This document shows, one piece after another, positions 1 to 8,671 of a stretch of 44,241 bases of DNA. The number at the start of each line of letters is the position of its first letter. The stretch's first letter is position 1. Below the pieces are notes generated by a model, which ran no database searches, had not been told where the DNA came from, and worked only from the letters and a program-made list of their open reading frames with translations. The stretch covers positions 1 to 44,241 of the forward strand of contig CAKZPT010000049.1 of assembly GCA_937139365.1 (NCBI GenBank), read 5' to 3'. Position numbers and translations under genes: made by a program. Source of the stretch: an uncultured bacterium (GTDB taxonomy: Bacteria; Verrucomicrobiota; Kiritimatiellia; PWTM01).

Positions 1-1
1 C

Positions 2-25
2 GGACAAAGTGCCTGTCCCCTTTTT
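2..25 (+). other. Hairpin followed by a T-run at the left edge
   Basis: GGACA (2-6) and TGTCC (14-18) can pair around a 7-nt loop, followed by CC and five Ts (21-25). This has the shape of a weak rho-independent terminator for a gene to the left of the window. It could also be the end of a dispersed palindromic repeat. The rest of 26-238 shows no supported gene; a second hairpin (CCGGGC 207-212 with GCCCGG 218-223) lies just before the ribosome binding site of the first gene. Confidence 0.35.
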
Positions 26-238
26 GTGGCCGGATGGGGTCTGGGTGGCCGCCTTTCTTCCCGCCATGGCCGGCGGGCGTGAAGAGGCTTGACGCTGGGG
101 GGTTGCCGGGCGGAAAACGTGGGCACGCAGAAGGCGGCGTGGGGAACGGGAAAGCGCGGGTGCCTCAATGTGGCAGGACCCGGGCCATTCCGTTAACGTG
201 GGGCGCCCGGGCGCTTTGCCCGGCGAGGAGCCGTGACC

Positions 239-781
239 ATGCGCGAGATCACCACCGCCGCCCGAACGATCTACGCCGGCCGCGTCGTGCGGCTCGAGGT
301 CCACGACGTCTGCCTCGAGGATGGACGAACCTCGACCCGGGAGATCGTGCGCCATGCCCCGGCGGTCGCGGTGCTGCCGCGTCTGCCGGACGGCCGTTTT
401 CTGCTGGTCCGGCAGTTCCGGAAAGCAGTGGACGCGGAGGTGGTCGAACTGTGCGCGGGGCTTCGCGAGCCCGGCGAGCCGGCGGAGGAGGCGGCGCGCC
501 GGGAACTGGCGGAGGAGACCGGCTGCACGGCTCGGCGGCTGCAACCGCTGGGCCGCGTGTGCGTCTCGCCGGGCTACACGGACGAGTGGATCGACCTGTT
601 TTACGCCGAGTGTGACCCGCCCTCCGGCGACAACGACCTGGACGCGGACGAACACGTCGAGGTCGTGGCCCTGGGCCGGGCGGACCTGGAGACGGCGTTG
701 CGCGAAAACCGCATCCGCGACGCCAAGACGTTCGCGGCCTGGGCCCTCGCGCACCTGCGGGGATGTCTGGATGCCGATTGA
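239..781 (+). CDS. Nudix hydrolase, ADP-ribose pyrophosphatase-like
   Basis: A 180-residue Nudix protein that probably hydrolyses a nucleoside diphosphate derivative such as ADP-ribose. The Nudix box GX5EX7REUXEEXGU is complete; counted from the GTG at 233, G76, E82, R90-E91-L92, E94-E95 and G97 are all present, so the Mg-binding helix is intact. The sequence before the box (VRQFRKAVDAEVVELCAG) resembles the QyR...E-pAG segment of the ADP-ribose pyrophosphatase subfamily. I chose ATG 239 over GTG 233 because the GGCGAGGAG ribosome binding site (222-230) is then 8 nt away instead of 2. The 3' end overlaps the helicase start by 11 bp, so the two are probably cotranscribed. The exact substrate cannot be told from sequence. 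Confidence 0.88.
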   Translation: MREITTAARTIYAGRVVRLEVHDVCLEDGRTSTREIVRHAPAVAVLPRLPDGRFLLVRQFRKAVDAEVVELCAGLREPGEPAEEAARRELAEETGCTARRLQPLGRVCVSPGYTDEWIDLFYAECDPPSGDNDLDADEHVEVVALGRADLETALRENRIRDAKTFAAWALAHLRGCLDAD

Positions 782-2699
782 CTACGACCGCGAGCTGAAC
801 GCGGAGCAGCGCGCGGCGGCGCTGGCCCCGGACGGCCCCGTGCTGGTCATCGCCGCTGCCGGGACGGGAAAGACGCGGACGCTGACCTACCGCGTCGCCC
901 ATCTGGTGGAGCGCGGCGTGCCGCCCGACCGCATCCTGCTGCTGACCTTCACCAACCGCGCGGCGCAGGAGATGCTCGAACGCGCGCGCGTTCTCGTCGG
1001 CGAACGGGTCGGTAGCGTCTGGGGCGGCACGTTCCACCACTTCGCCCACCGGGTCCTGCGCCGCTGCGTGGAGGCCGCCGGGCTCGATCCCGGCTTCGCG
1101 ATCCTCGATGAGGACGACGCCGTGGCGGCGATGCGCCGTTGCACCGCCGACCTCCGCAAGCGGCACGCACATTTTCCCAAGCCCGAGGCCTTGATGGACG
1201 CCCTGAGCCTGGCGCGCAACCGGCGCGCGGATCCCCTGGCCGACCTCGCCGACCGCTTCGCCGACCTCGCCCTGCCGGAGTCGGTGTGGGAGGAGACCGT
1301 CCGCGCCTACGCCGCCGCGAAGCGGGAGCTTCGGGCGGTGGACTTCGACGACCTGTTGGAGAGGACGCTGGAGGTGTTCGAACGCCATCCCGCCGCGCTC
1401 GACTACTACCAGCGCAAGTTCCTGCACGTGCTGGTGGACGAGTACCAGGACACCAACCCGCTTCAGGCACGGCTGGTGGACCTGGTCGCGGGTCTGCACC
1501 GCAACCTGCTGGTGGTCGGCGACGACTTCCAGAGCATCTACGCCTGGCGCGGCGCGGATTACCGCAACTTCCTGTCGTTCCCTCAACGCTATTCCGACGC
1601 GCGCGTGTTTTTCCTCGAGACCAACTACCGCAGCGTGCCGGGCATCCTCGCCGTGGCCAACGCCTCGATCGCCGGCAACCCGGACCAGTTCCAGAAGACC
1701 CTGCGGGCCGTGCGGACTGGTGGGGAGCCGCCGGTGCGGGTGCGGCTGCGCGACGGCCAGCATCAGGCGCGCTGGGTCGTCGGCCGGGTGGCCAACCTCC
1801 TCGGCGAGGGGATCCCGCTGCGCGAGATGGCCGTCCTCTACCGTTCGCACTTCCACGCGCTCGAATTGCAGATGGAGCTGGCTCGCGCCGCGGTGCCGTA
1901 CTCGATCACCTCCGGCGTCCGTTTCTTCGAGCAGGCGCACATCAAGGACGCCCTCGCCCCCCTGCGGCTGGCGTGGCAGCCGTCGGACACGCTGGCATTT
2001 GCGCGCCTGGCGGGCCTGCTTCCGCGGGTTGGCGAGCGGACCGCCCGCTCCCTCTGGGCGACGCTGGGCGGGAGGTGGAGCCCCCTGGTCTCGGAAGACC
2101 TCGACCGCCTTGCGGCCGTCCTGCCCGAGGCGGCGCGGACCGACTGGGCCGCCATCGCCGACGCCTTCCGGCGCGTGGATCCCCGGCGGCCGGCGGACTT
2201 GCTGGGCGCCTTCCGCGCCGCCTTTTACGACCGCCACCTGTCGGAGGCGTTCGAGGACCCCGCACGGCGCCAGGAGGACCTGGAGGAGCTGGAACGGTTC
2301 GTCGCCGGCTACCCGACGCTCGGCGATTTCCTCCACGAGGTCGCCCTGTTGACCAACGTCGACACTCACCGGCCGCGTCCCGGCACGCCGGCGCCGGACC
2401 GCCTGCTGCTGTCCACCGTCCACCAGGCCAAGGGGCTGGAGTGGCGTGCGGTCTTTCTGCTGTGGATGGACGAAGGGATGTTCCCCGCCGGCCGCGCGCT
2501 GGAGGCGGGCGCGGACGGCGCCGCGGAGGAGCGCCGCCTCTTCTACGTCGCCGTCACCCGCGCCCGCGACCTCCTCTGCCTCTGCGTGCCAAAGATGCGC
2601 AGGGGCCGCGATGGGCGGATCCAATACTTCGCGCCCTCCCGCTTCCTCGAGGAGCTCCCCGCCGGGCTGGCGCGCGTCGAAACGCCGCCGCTCTGGTAG
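771..2699 (+). CDS. UvrD/PcrA/Rep-type superfamily 1 ATP-dependent DNA helicase
   Basis: A 642-residue SF1A 3'-5' DNA helicase. Visible motifs in order: Walker A AAAGTGKT (28-35), motif Ia LTFTNRAAQEM (58-68), Walker B DEYQDTN (223-229), motif III GDDFQSIYAWRGAD (250-263), motif IV NYRS (285-288), motif V TVHQAKGLEW (about 550) and motif VI FYVAVTRAR (about 590). At 642 residues it is a little shorter than typical UvrD/PcrA (about 720) and lacks their extended C-terminal tail, so whether it is UvrD, PcrA or Rep is open. ATG 771 is chosen because homologous proteins start just before the Q-motif (LNAEQRAA). An upstream in-frame extension to 321 overlaps the Nudix gene and is not expected to be translated. 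Likely roles are DNA repair or replication restart. Confidence 0.93.
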   Translation: MPIDYDRELNAEQRAAALAPDGPVLVIAAAGTGKTRTLTYRVAHLVERGVPPDRILLLTFTNRAAQEMLERARVLVGERVGSVWGGTFHHFAHRVLRRCVEAAGLDPGFAILDEDDAVAAMRRCTADLRKRHAHFPKPEALMDALSLARNRRADPLADLADRFADLALPESVWEETVRAYAAAKRELRAVDFDDLLERTLEVFERHPAALDYYQRKFLHVLVDEYQDTNPLQARLVDLVAGLHRNLLVVGDDFQSIYAWRGADYRNFLSFPQRYSDARVFFLETNYRSVPGILAVANASIAGNPDQFQKTLRAVRTGGEPPVRVRLRDGQHQARWVVGRVANLLGEGIPLREMAVLYRSHFHALELQMELARAAVPYSITSGVRFFEQAHIKDALAPLRLAWQPSDTLAFARLAGLLPRVGERTARSLWATLGGRWSPLVSEDLDRLAAVLPEAARTDWAAIADAFRRVDPRRPADLLGAFRAAFYDRHLSEAFEDPARRQEDLEELERFVAGYPTLGDFLHEVALLTNVDTHRPRPGTPAPDRLLLSTVHQAKGLEWRAVFLLWMDEGMFPAGRALEAGADGAAEERRLFYVAVTRARDLLCLCVPKMRRGRDGRIQYFAPSRFLEELPAGLARVETPPLW

Positions 2700-2783
2700 C
2701 CGCGGCGCCCGGCTTGCCATCCGGCCGGTTTTCGGACATCCTGTAGGCCCTTTTTTCCCGAATTCGGAGACCGGAGTGGCGTC

Positions 2784-4877
2784 ATGAACCGAACCGTCGA
2801 ACTGTCGAAGGTGCGCAACATCGGCATCATGGCGCACATCGATGCCGGCAAGACCACGTGCAGCGAACGCATCCTGTTCTACGCCGGCAAGACCCACAAG
2901 GTCGGCGAGGTCCACGACGGCACCGCCGTGATGGACTGGATGCCGCAGGAGCAGGAGCGCGGGATCACGATCACCTCGGCCGCGACCACGTTCGAGTGGA
3001 AGGGGCACCGGATCACGCTGATCGACACCCCGGGCCACGTCGATTTCACAATGGAGGTCGAGCGTTCGCTGCGGGTCCTCGACGGCGTGATCGCCCTCTT
3101 CTGCGCCGTCGGCGGGGTCCAGCCCCAGTCCGAGAAGGTCTGGCGCCAGAGCGAGAAGTACAGCGTCCCGAAGGTCGCGTTCGTCAACAAGATGGACCGC
3201 GTCGGGGCGGACTTTTTCCGCGTCGTCGGGGAGATCCAAGAGGAGCTGGGCGCCAACGCCGTGCCGGTGGTGATCCCGATCGGATCCGCCGAGACGTTCC
3301 GCGGCCTGATCGACCTGATCGCGATGCGGGCGATCTTCTACGACGAGGCCTCCCTGGGCCGCGAGTTTCGCGAATCGGAGATCCCCGCCGACCACCTCGA
3401 GGCGGCGCGGCATTGGCGCGCCAACCTCGTCGAGAAGTGCGCCGAGCAGGATGACGCGCTGCTCGAAAAGTTCCTGGCCGGTCACGACCTGACGGAGGCG
3501 GAGATCCTCGGCATCCTTCGCCGTGCGACGATCGCCCGGCGCGTCGTGCCGATCTACTGCGGCTCCGCGTTCCGCAACAAGGGCGTCCAGCCGCTGCTCG
3601 ACGGCGTTGTCCACTGCCTGCCCGCGCCGAACGAAATCCCCCCGATCATCTGCGCCCGCGAGCCGGAGGAGAACCGGCGCAACCCGACCGACGACGACCC
3701 CTTCTCCGCGCTCGCGTTCAAGATCGTCAGCGACCGCCACATGGGCAAGCTGACCTACCTGCGCATCTACTCGGGCACGCTGCGGTCCGGCGAAACGGTC
3801 TTCAATAGCACGCGGGAACGGCCCCAGCGGATCGCCCGGCTGTTCCGGATGCACGCCAACCGGCAGGAGGCCATCGAGGCGGCCCACTGCGGCGACATCG
3901 TCGCGGCCGTCGGCCTCGCGGACACGCGCACCGGCGACACGCTCTGCCACGAGGACCACCCGATCCACCTCGAGGCGATCGAGTTCCCCTCGCCGGTCAT
4001 CTCCATCAGCATCGCCCCCGAGTCGCAGGCCGATGCCGACCGCCTCGGCGAGGCGCTGCATCGGCTGGCGGACGAGGACCCGACGTTCATCGTCGGCTAC
4101 AATGCGGAAACGAAGGAGACGATCATTTCGGGGATGGGCGAACTCCACCTGGAGATCATCGTGGACCGCCTGCGCCGGGAGTTCAACGTCGCCGCGCGCG
4201 TCGGGCCGCCCGAGGTCGCCTACCGCGAGACCGCCACCGCGACGGTCGAGGGGGCCTACAAGCACGTCAAGCAGACCGGCGGCCGTGGCCAGTACGCCCA
4301 CGTCGTGTTGCGGCTGGAACCCACGGCGCCGGGCGAGGGCTTCGAGTTCGTCAACGAAATCGTCGGCGGCCGGATTCCCGCGCAGTTCATCCCGGCCGTC
4401 GAAACGGGCGTCGTCGCCGCGATGGCCGCCGGTCCCTACGCGGGCTACCCCGTCGTGGATGTGCGCGTGACGCTGCTCGACGGCTCGCACCACGAGGTGG
4501 ACTCCAGCGACCACGCCTTCCAGGAGGCGGGCCGCGCCGGGTTCGTCGAGCTGTTCAGCCGGGCCAGCCCGGAGCTGCTCGAACCGGTGATGTCGCTGGA
4601 GGTCGAAACGCCAGAGGAGTTCATGGGCGCGGTGACCGGTTCGATCTGCTCGCGGCGCGGGCGGATCGAGGCGATGGACATCCGCGGCGACCTGCGTGTC
4701 ATCCGGGGCATGGTGCCCCTGGCCGAGATGTTCGGCTACGCAAGCGTCCTGCGGACGCTGACCCAGGGGCGCGCCTCGTTCACGATGCATTTCGAACACT
4801 ACGAGGCCGTGCCCGATCACATCGCCGACGAGGTGGTGCGCAAGGCCCGCGAGCGGCGCAACCGCCGCAGCGGTTGA
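2784..4877 (+). CDS. fusA: Translation elongation factor G
   Basis: A 697-residue translational GTPase that drives ribosomal translocation in the cytoplasm. G1 AHIDAGKT (17-24), G2 RGITI (59-63), G3 DTPGH (81-85) and G4 NKMD (135-138) are intact. The remaining domains are full length (family about 690-700), with a domain IV segment beginning VAYRETAT near residue 474. The start is ATG 2784, preceded by a GGAG-rich sequence at about 2768-2776. It is not flanked by rpsL/rpsG/tuf as in the classical str operon; neighbours are a helicase and a sigma/anti-sigma pair, so this may be a second EF-G paralogue rather than the housekeeping copy. An 83-bp gap separates it from the helicase. Its 3' end faces the anti-sigma gene 16 bp away. 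Confidence 0.95.
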   Translation: MNRTVELSKVRNIGIMAHIDAGKTTCSERILFYAGKTHKVGEVHDGTAVMDWMPQEQERGITITSAATTFEWKGHRITLIDTPGHVDFTMEVERSLRVLDGVIALFCAVGGVQPQSEKVWRQSEKYSVPKVAFVNKMDRVGADFFRVVGEIQEELGANAVPVVIPIGSAETFRGLIDLIAMRAIFYDEASLGREFRESEIPADHLEAARHWRANLVEKCAEQDDALLEKFLAGHDLTEAEILGILRRATIARRVVPIYCGSAFRNKGVQPLLDGVVHCLPAPNEIPPIICAREPEENRRNPTDDDPFSALAFKIVSDRHMGKLTYLRIYSGTLRSGETVFNSTRERPQRIARLFRMHANRQEAIEAAHCGDIVAAVGLADTRTGDTLCHEDHPIHLEAIEFPSPVISISIAPESQADADRLGEALHRLADEDPTFIVGYNAETKETIISGMGELHLEIIVDRLRREFNVAARVGPPEVAYRETATATVEGAYKHVKQTGGRGQYAHVVLRLEPTAPGEGFEFVNEIVGGRIPAQFIPAVETGVVAAMAAGPYAGYPVVDVRVTLLDGSHHEVDSSDHAFQEAGRAGFVELFSRASPELLEPVMSLEVETPEEFMGAVTGSICSRRGRIEAMDIRGDLRVIRGMVPLAEMFGYASVLRTLTQGRASFTMHFEHYEAVPDHIADEVVRKARERRNRRSG

Positions 4878-4893
4878 GGCTGCACGGCCTGGG

Positions 4894-6012
4894 TCAGTCG
4901 AGGATTTCGATTCGCCGCGCCCGGGCCGGCGCGGCATCCTTGTCGCGGTCCGCCCCTTCCCTGAGCCAAACGTGCACCCGTGTGCGGATGCCCAGGTCCG
5001 GATAATCGCGGGCAGGCGGCAGGGTCACTCCGCCACGCACCACCTCCGTGTCCGGCTCCACCAGCACCGACCGCCGCGCGCCCTCAGCCGTCTCGACCAT
5101 CAGGATCGGCCGCATCAGGTAGGCGTTGAGTTCCCGCTCCCGGATGACGCCCTCCACGTCGGCCGGCGGAAGCGAGCCGGCGGATAATCCCGCCCGCCCC
5201 TCGAAATCCATGGTGTGCGCCTTTCGCCGGGCGGACCTCTCCACGGCCTCGGGCGCCGCGATGGCCGCCGGAGCGGGGCCCGGTGCGCCCGCCGCCGGTG
5301 CCGCGCCCGCGAAGCGCCTCACTTCCGCCCGCGCGCGTGCGCGATCCTCCCCGTCTTGCCTCCGACGTTCCGCCTCCGACAGTGCAACCGGGGCGGACTT
5401 CCCATTGGCGCGCCCCGGCCCCGATGCGGCGGGCCGCCCCGGCGGCACGGATGCTGCGGGAGCGGGCGGCCCCCCGGAAAAGCCCCCCCGTCGAACTGCG
5501 ACGGCGTCCCTCGAATGGGCAGCCGCCCCGGCGGCCCCCTGCGGCCGCTCCGCCGGCGCCACCGCACCGAGTTCGCGCTCTACAATATCAGCGGTTTCGA
5601 TATCCCGAACTTGGGCGATTTCGGTCGCGGCCGGCCCTTCACGGGCCGCCTGTCGCGCCGGCCAGGTGTCCACGTGGTGCCGCAGCAACGCTACGCCTCC
5701 GAGCGCCAGCGCCAGGCCCGCCGCCCATGCCAGCTCCGCCCAACGGCGGCCCCCCACGGAGCCGGCGGCCCGCAGGCGCGGCCGGCTCAACGCCTCCCGC
5801 CGTTCGGGCGAGAGGCCCGCCGGTTCCTCAGAGCCGGCCAGAACCGCGGACACGATGTCCACCGCCCTGCGAAGATCGTCGGCGGCGGCACGGCAGGCGG
5901 CGCACAACTCGAGGTGTTGGCGGACCTCCTCTGCCCGGCGTGGCGGCAGTTCACCGAGGAGCCACGCGGTCAGGCGGGGCTCGATGCGACGGCACGGAGG
6001 CACGGGGCTCAC
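4894..6012 (-). CDS. Membrane anti-sigma factor with N-terminal zinc-finger (zf-HC2) domain
   Basis: A 372-residue protein that probably sequesters the ECF sigma factor encoded just upstream. Residues 1-50 carry a zf-HC2-like anti-sigma domain with C7, H33, C37 and C40 (pattern H-X3-C-X2-C). A hydrophobic stretch at about 91-110 is the single membrane span. A long Ala/Pro/Arg-rich linker follows, then a folded-looking C-terminal region (about 290-372) in the periplasm that may be the signal-sensing part; I do not recognise it. The start is GTG at 6012, overlapping the sigma stop codon by 4 bp (GTGA) behind a GAGGGAGGG site. The open frame extends upstream, but only within the sigma gene. The operon arrangement and overlap support a sigma/anti-sigma pair. 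Confidence 0.82.
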   Translation of the reverse strand: MSPVPPCRRIEPRLTAWLLGELPPRRAEEVRQHLELCAACRAAADDLRRAVDIVSAVLAGSEEPAGLSPERREALSRPRLRAAGSVGGRRWAELAWAAGLALALGGVALLRHHVDTWPARQAAREGPAATEIAQVRDIETADIVERELGAVAPAERPQGAAGAAAHSRDAVAVRRGGFSGGPPAPAASVPPGRPAASGPGRANGKSAPVALSEAERRRQDGEDRARARAEVRRFAGAAPAAGAPGPAPAAIAAPEAVERSARRKAHTMDFEGRAGLSAGSLPPADVEGVIRERELNAYLMRPILMVETAEGARRSVLVEPDTEVVRGGVTLPPARDYPDLGIRTRVHVWLREGADRDKDAAPARARRIEILD

Positions 6013-6626
6013 AGCGCGCCGCCCTCCCTCAGCGCGGCGGCGAGTTTGCGCACGGCGTTGTGCAACAGGCAGCCGACGTTGCCGGTGGTGCGGCCAGTGA
6101 CGCGCGCGATGTCCCGGTAGGGCATGCCGTGTTCCAGCCGCAGCGCCAGCACTTCGCGTTCCCCGGGCGAGAGACGGGCCAGCTCGCGTTCGACCAGCCG
6201 GCGACGGGCCTCGTCGGCCGAATCCGCCCCGGCGGCTGCCAAAGTCAGCGCGGGATCGCGGGCCGATTCCTCGTGCGCCCTTCGCCGCCGCTCCTCGCGC
6301 CGGATGTGGTCCACGGCGGCGTTGTGAACCGTGCGGTAGAGCCAAGGGACGATGCGGGCCGGCTCGGCAGACAGCCGCTCCCAGTGCTCGTGCAACCGCA
6401 AGAAGGCGGTCTGCACGACGTCTTGGGCGGCGTCGGCATCGTTCAGAATCCTGGCGGCATACCTCACCAGCGCGCGCTCCCGTTCCCGCACCACGGCGTC
6501 GAACGTCGGGGCGGAGGACGGCCCGGCGGCGATCCCGCCGCCCTCGGGCCGGCCAACGACGATACGCCGCGGGGCCGGGGTTTCTTCATCCCCGGCAGCG
6601 GCAGCGGCGGAAGGAACGTGGTCCAT
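6009..6626 (-). CDS. ECF-family RNA polymerase sigma factor
   Basis: A 205-residue sigma-70 family extracytoplasmic-function regulator. Region 2 is visible at about 42-110 (FDAVVRERERALVRYAARIL, then DAAQDVVQTAFLRLHEHW and PWLYRTVHNAAVDHIR). Region 4 is at about 150-200 (LSPGEREVLALRLEHGMPYRDIA followed by a helix-turn-helix). It has an N-terminal extension of about 40 residues rich in Ala, Gly and Pro that is not typical of the family, so the true start could be further in. Its 3' end overlaps the anti-sigma gene by 4 bp. It is divergent from the type II secretion operon, whose promoter region lies in the 143-bp gap, which makes that operon a natural candidate target. That link is inference. 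Confidence 0.9.
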   Translation of the reverse strand: MDHVPSAAAAAGDEETPAPRRIVVGRPEGGGIAAGPSSAPTFDAVVRERERALVRYAARILNDADAAQDVVQTAFLRLHEHWERLSAEPARIVPWLYRTVHNAAVDHIRREERRRRAHEESARDPALTLAAAGADSADEARRRLVERELARLSPGEREVLALRLEHGMPYRDIARVTGRTTGNVGCLLHNAVRKLAAALREGGAL

Positions 6627-6711
6627 GCGCAGGGCATCCGGAGGACGCCGGAGCGAAAACTACCTCATCGTCCGCACGACGTCCAAGCCGGTCGCGGCGG
6701 AGGCCGTCCCC

Positions 6712-6741
6712 CTGTTGTTCGATCTCGAAACAAGGTACACT
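6712..6741 (+). promoter_or_regulatory. Candidate promoter of the type II secretion operon
   Basis: A TACACT -10-like hexamer lies at 6736-6741, with CTGTTG (6712-6717, 18-bp spacer) or TTGTTC (6715-6720, 15-bp spacer) as possible -35 elements. Transcription would start near 6748, leaving a short leader that contains the GGAGGA ribosome binding site at 6758-6763. The same TACACTGGC string appears just before proB. Assignment is by pattern only. Confidence 0.4.
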
Positions 6742-6769
6742 GGCGGCGATGAAGTCCGGAGGACGTGCG

Positions 6770-7210
6770 ATGAAGACACCCCGGTGGTCTCCGCGGCGGC
6801 GGCGGCGGAGCGGCTTCACACTGATCGAGATCCTGCTGGTCGTCGTGATCATCGGCATCCTGGCCGGCATCGCCCTGCCGAAGCTTAGCGGCCACACGCG
6901 GCGGGCGGAGATCACCCGCGCGCGCGCGGAGATCGAAAGCATCGGCACGGCGCTGGCGCAGTACGAGATGGACATGGGGGAGTTTCCCAGAAGTCTCCAG
7001 GAGCTGGTGACCTCTCCCGGCAACGAGCGGTGGAACGGCCCCTACCTGCCCAAGGGCGTGCCAGTGGACCCGTGGAAGCGCCCCTACGTCTACGCGTACC
7101 CAGGACAGCGCAACCCCCGATCCTACGACCTGTCCTCCCTCGGCCCGGACGGGGTGGAGAGCGCCGATGACATCGGCAATTGGGCGGCCGAAGCCACGGT
7201 CGCGCCCTAG
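6770..7210 (+). CDS. gspG: Type II secretion major pseudopilin GspG
   Basis: A 146-residue class III prepilin that forms the body of the type II secretion pseudopilus. A basic leader (residues 1-14) is followed by the prepilin peptidase site G15|F16-TLIE with the conserved Glu at mature position 5, then the hydrophobic N-helix (about 16-38). The C-terminal part (WNGPYLPKG...DPWKRPY...YDLSSLGPDG) carries the conserved GspG calcium-loop and beta-sheet motifs. ATG 6770 is chosen over ATG 6749 because GGAGGA (6758-6763) is then 6 nt upstream; 6749 has no such site. It is the first gene of an operon running through gspD and overlaps gspH by 44 bp. Processing would require the prepilin peptidase encoded at 29.0 kb. 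Confidence 0.93.
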   Translation: MKTPRWSPRRRRRSGFTLIEILLVVVIIGILAGIALPKLSGHTRRAEITRARAEIESIGTALAQYEMDMGEFPRSLQELVTSPGNERWNGPYLPKGVPVDPWKRPYVYAYPGQRNPRSYDLSSLGPDGVESADDIGNWAAEATVAP

Positions 7211-7817
7211 ACGCGGGCGCGGCGGCGCGGCCGGCTTCACCCTGATCGAACTGCTGATGGTGGTCGTGCTCGCCTTGTTCACGCTGGCCGTCGCGGTGCC
7301 CGCCTTCGGCCATGCCTCCCGGTCCAACCGCCTGCGCGCCGCCGCTCGGACGCTGGTGGCCGCCCACCGCTATGCGCGAGGCATGGCGGTGCTGCGGCAG
7401 GCCGACATGGTGCTCTTGATCGACGAACGCGCCGGCCGCGTCCATGTGGTCCGCGTTGATGCGTTGACGGGCGCGGACACCAATGCCGTGGGGGCCGGCG
7501 GCCACGTCGGCGCCGCCCCCAGCCCCTACGCTGCCAGCGAGGAAGGATTCCACCTCGGCGTGCGCGAGGATGCGTCGCTCGTGCCGACCAACGTGGTGTC
7601 CGCCGAGCTCGACCGCCAGCTTCCTGACGGCGTCCGGATCGAACGCGTGGACGTGGACGAGTTCCAGCGGCACGAATCCACGTACTGGGTGGACTACCTG
7701 TCCAATGGAATGTGCGATCCCTTCGAGGTCGAAATGAGCGACGGCCGTGGACGGTGGATGGCGGTGCGCGTGTCCGGCGTCACCGGACGGGCCGAGGTGC
7801 TGGAGGGGCGCCGGTGA
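7167..7817 (+). CDS. gspH: Type II secretion minor pseudopilin, GspH-like
   Basis: A 216-residue minor pseudopilin. The basic leader ends at the peptidase site G23|F24-TLIE (Glu28 is mature position 5), followed by a hydrophobic helix to about residue 45. The rest is a GspH/FimT-like globular domain with an 'RTLVAAHRYARGMAVLRQADMVL' style core at about 60-85 and a glycine-rich insertion around residues 105-125. It starts inside the 3' end of gspG at ATG 7167 with GGAGAG shortly upstream, and its stop overlaps the next gene by 4 bp. Assignment to H rather than another minor pseudopilin rests on gene order and size, since these paralogues diverge rapidly. Confidence 0.82.
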   Translation: MTSAIGRPKPRSRPRRGRGGAAGFTLIELLMVVVLALFTLAVAVPAFGHASRSNRLRAAARTLVAAHRYARGMAVLRQADMVLLIDERAGRVHVVRVDALTGADTNAVGAGGHVGAAPSPYAASEEGFHLGVREDASLVPTNVVSAELDRQLPDGVRIERVDVDEFQRHESTYWVDYLSNGMCDPFEVEMSDGRGRWMAVRVSGVTGRAEVLEGRR

Positions 7818-8671
7818 GGGCGGGGCGCCGCCGTCGGGCCGGCATGACCTTGATCGAGGTCCTGCTGGCGGTGACGATTCTCGGCATCGCGCTGACGGTG
7901 CTGGTGGCGGCGGCCGGCCAGGCCCTTGGCGTGGCCCGCCGTTCGCGCCACTTCAGCACGGCGCGGCACCTGATGGACATCGTCGAGCTGGAAAACCCCA
8001 TTCCCGATCTCGCCGCGGCAGCCGGCTCCGTCGAGGGCGGCGGCTTCGACTCGCCCCACGATGCGTATGCGTGGGAGCGATCGGTCGAGCCGGTCCTCGA
8101 CAGCCTGGGCGAGGAGACCGGCTATTACGTCATCCGGACGCGGATTCGATGGAGCGACCGTGGCGCCGGGTCGTACGAGGAGTTTGTGACGGGGGCGTAC
8201 GCGCCGACGGAGCAGGAGGGGGTGGCGCCGACGGCCGGGGCGGTGGAGGAGGAGACGGGGGGAGGCGGAGGCCCGGCCGCCGGCAGCGGGTTGCGCGCCC
8301 CGGCGCCGGTCGGTGGACGCGGCGGCGATCCCCGCCAGGGCGGCGAAGGCGGGCTTCCGCCGGACATGGAAGGGCTCGACGGAAGACGCCGCGGCGGCGG
8401 GGACGGCGGCCCTCGGCCGCCGGCGGGCTTGCGTGATCTTCGCGACATGATGGGTCGGATGGACGCACGTGGCGGGCTCCCGCGCGATTCGGCATCGCCG
8501 CGGATCCCGCCCCGCGGCCGCGCCGGCGCCGGCCGCGCGTTCACGACCTCCGGCGGCGTCGGAGCGCCGGGCAGTGCCTTTGCTCCGGCCGCCCCTCCCG
8601 CGGTGCCTGCCCGCGGTCCCTCTCTTGGAGGAGAAGGCTTTGCCCCCCCACCCCCGCCACCGGGCCGCTGA
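7814..8671 (+). CDS. gspI: Type II secretion minor pseudopilin, GspI-like, with a long Gly/Pro/Arg-rich tail
   Basis: A 285-residue protein with a very short basic leader and a peptidase site G10|M11-TLIE (Glu15 is mature position 5). The N-helix and a GspI-like globular domain run to about residue 140. From about residue 150 to the C-terminus it becomes low-complexity Gly/Pro/Arg/Ala sequence, whereas GspI is normally only about 120-140 residues long. GTG 7814 overlaps the gspH stop (GTGA), with GGAGGGG at 7802-7808. The tail overlaps the start of the next gene by 32 bp. The tail could be a real extension at the pseudopilus tip, or the result of loss of an earlier stop codon. Confidence 0.78.
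   Translation: MRAGRRRRAGMTLIEVLLAVTILGIALTVLVAAAGQALGVARRSRHFSTARHLMDIVELENPIPDLAAAAGSVEGGGFDSPHDAYAWERSVEPVLDSLGEETGYYVIRTRIRWSDRGAGSYEEFVTGAYAPTEQEGVAPTAGAVEEETGGGGGPAAGSGLRAPAPVGGRGGDPRQGGEGGLPPDMEGLDGRRRGGGDGGPRPPAGLRDLRDMMGRMDARGGLPRDSASPRIPPRGRAGAGRAFTTSGGVGAPGSAFAPAAPPAVPARGPSLGGEGFAPPPPPPGR

Noticed and set aside
249-4937. A 1562-codon open frame on the minus strand spanning the Nudix, helicase and EF-G genes
   Set aside because: It is the mirror of three well-supported genes. Stop-free antisense frames are expected at this GC content; the translation is Arg/Gly/Pro-rich and has no family features.
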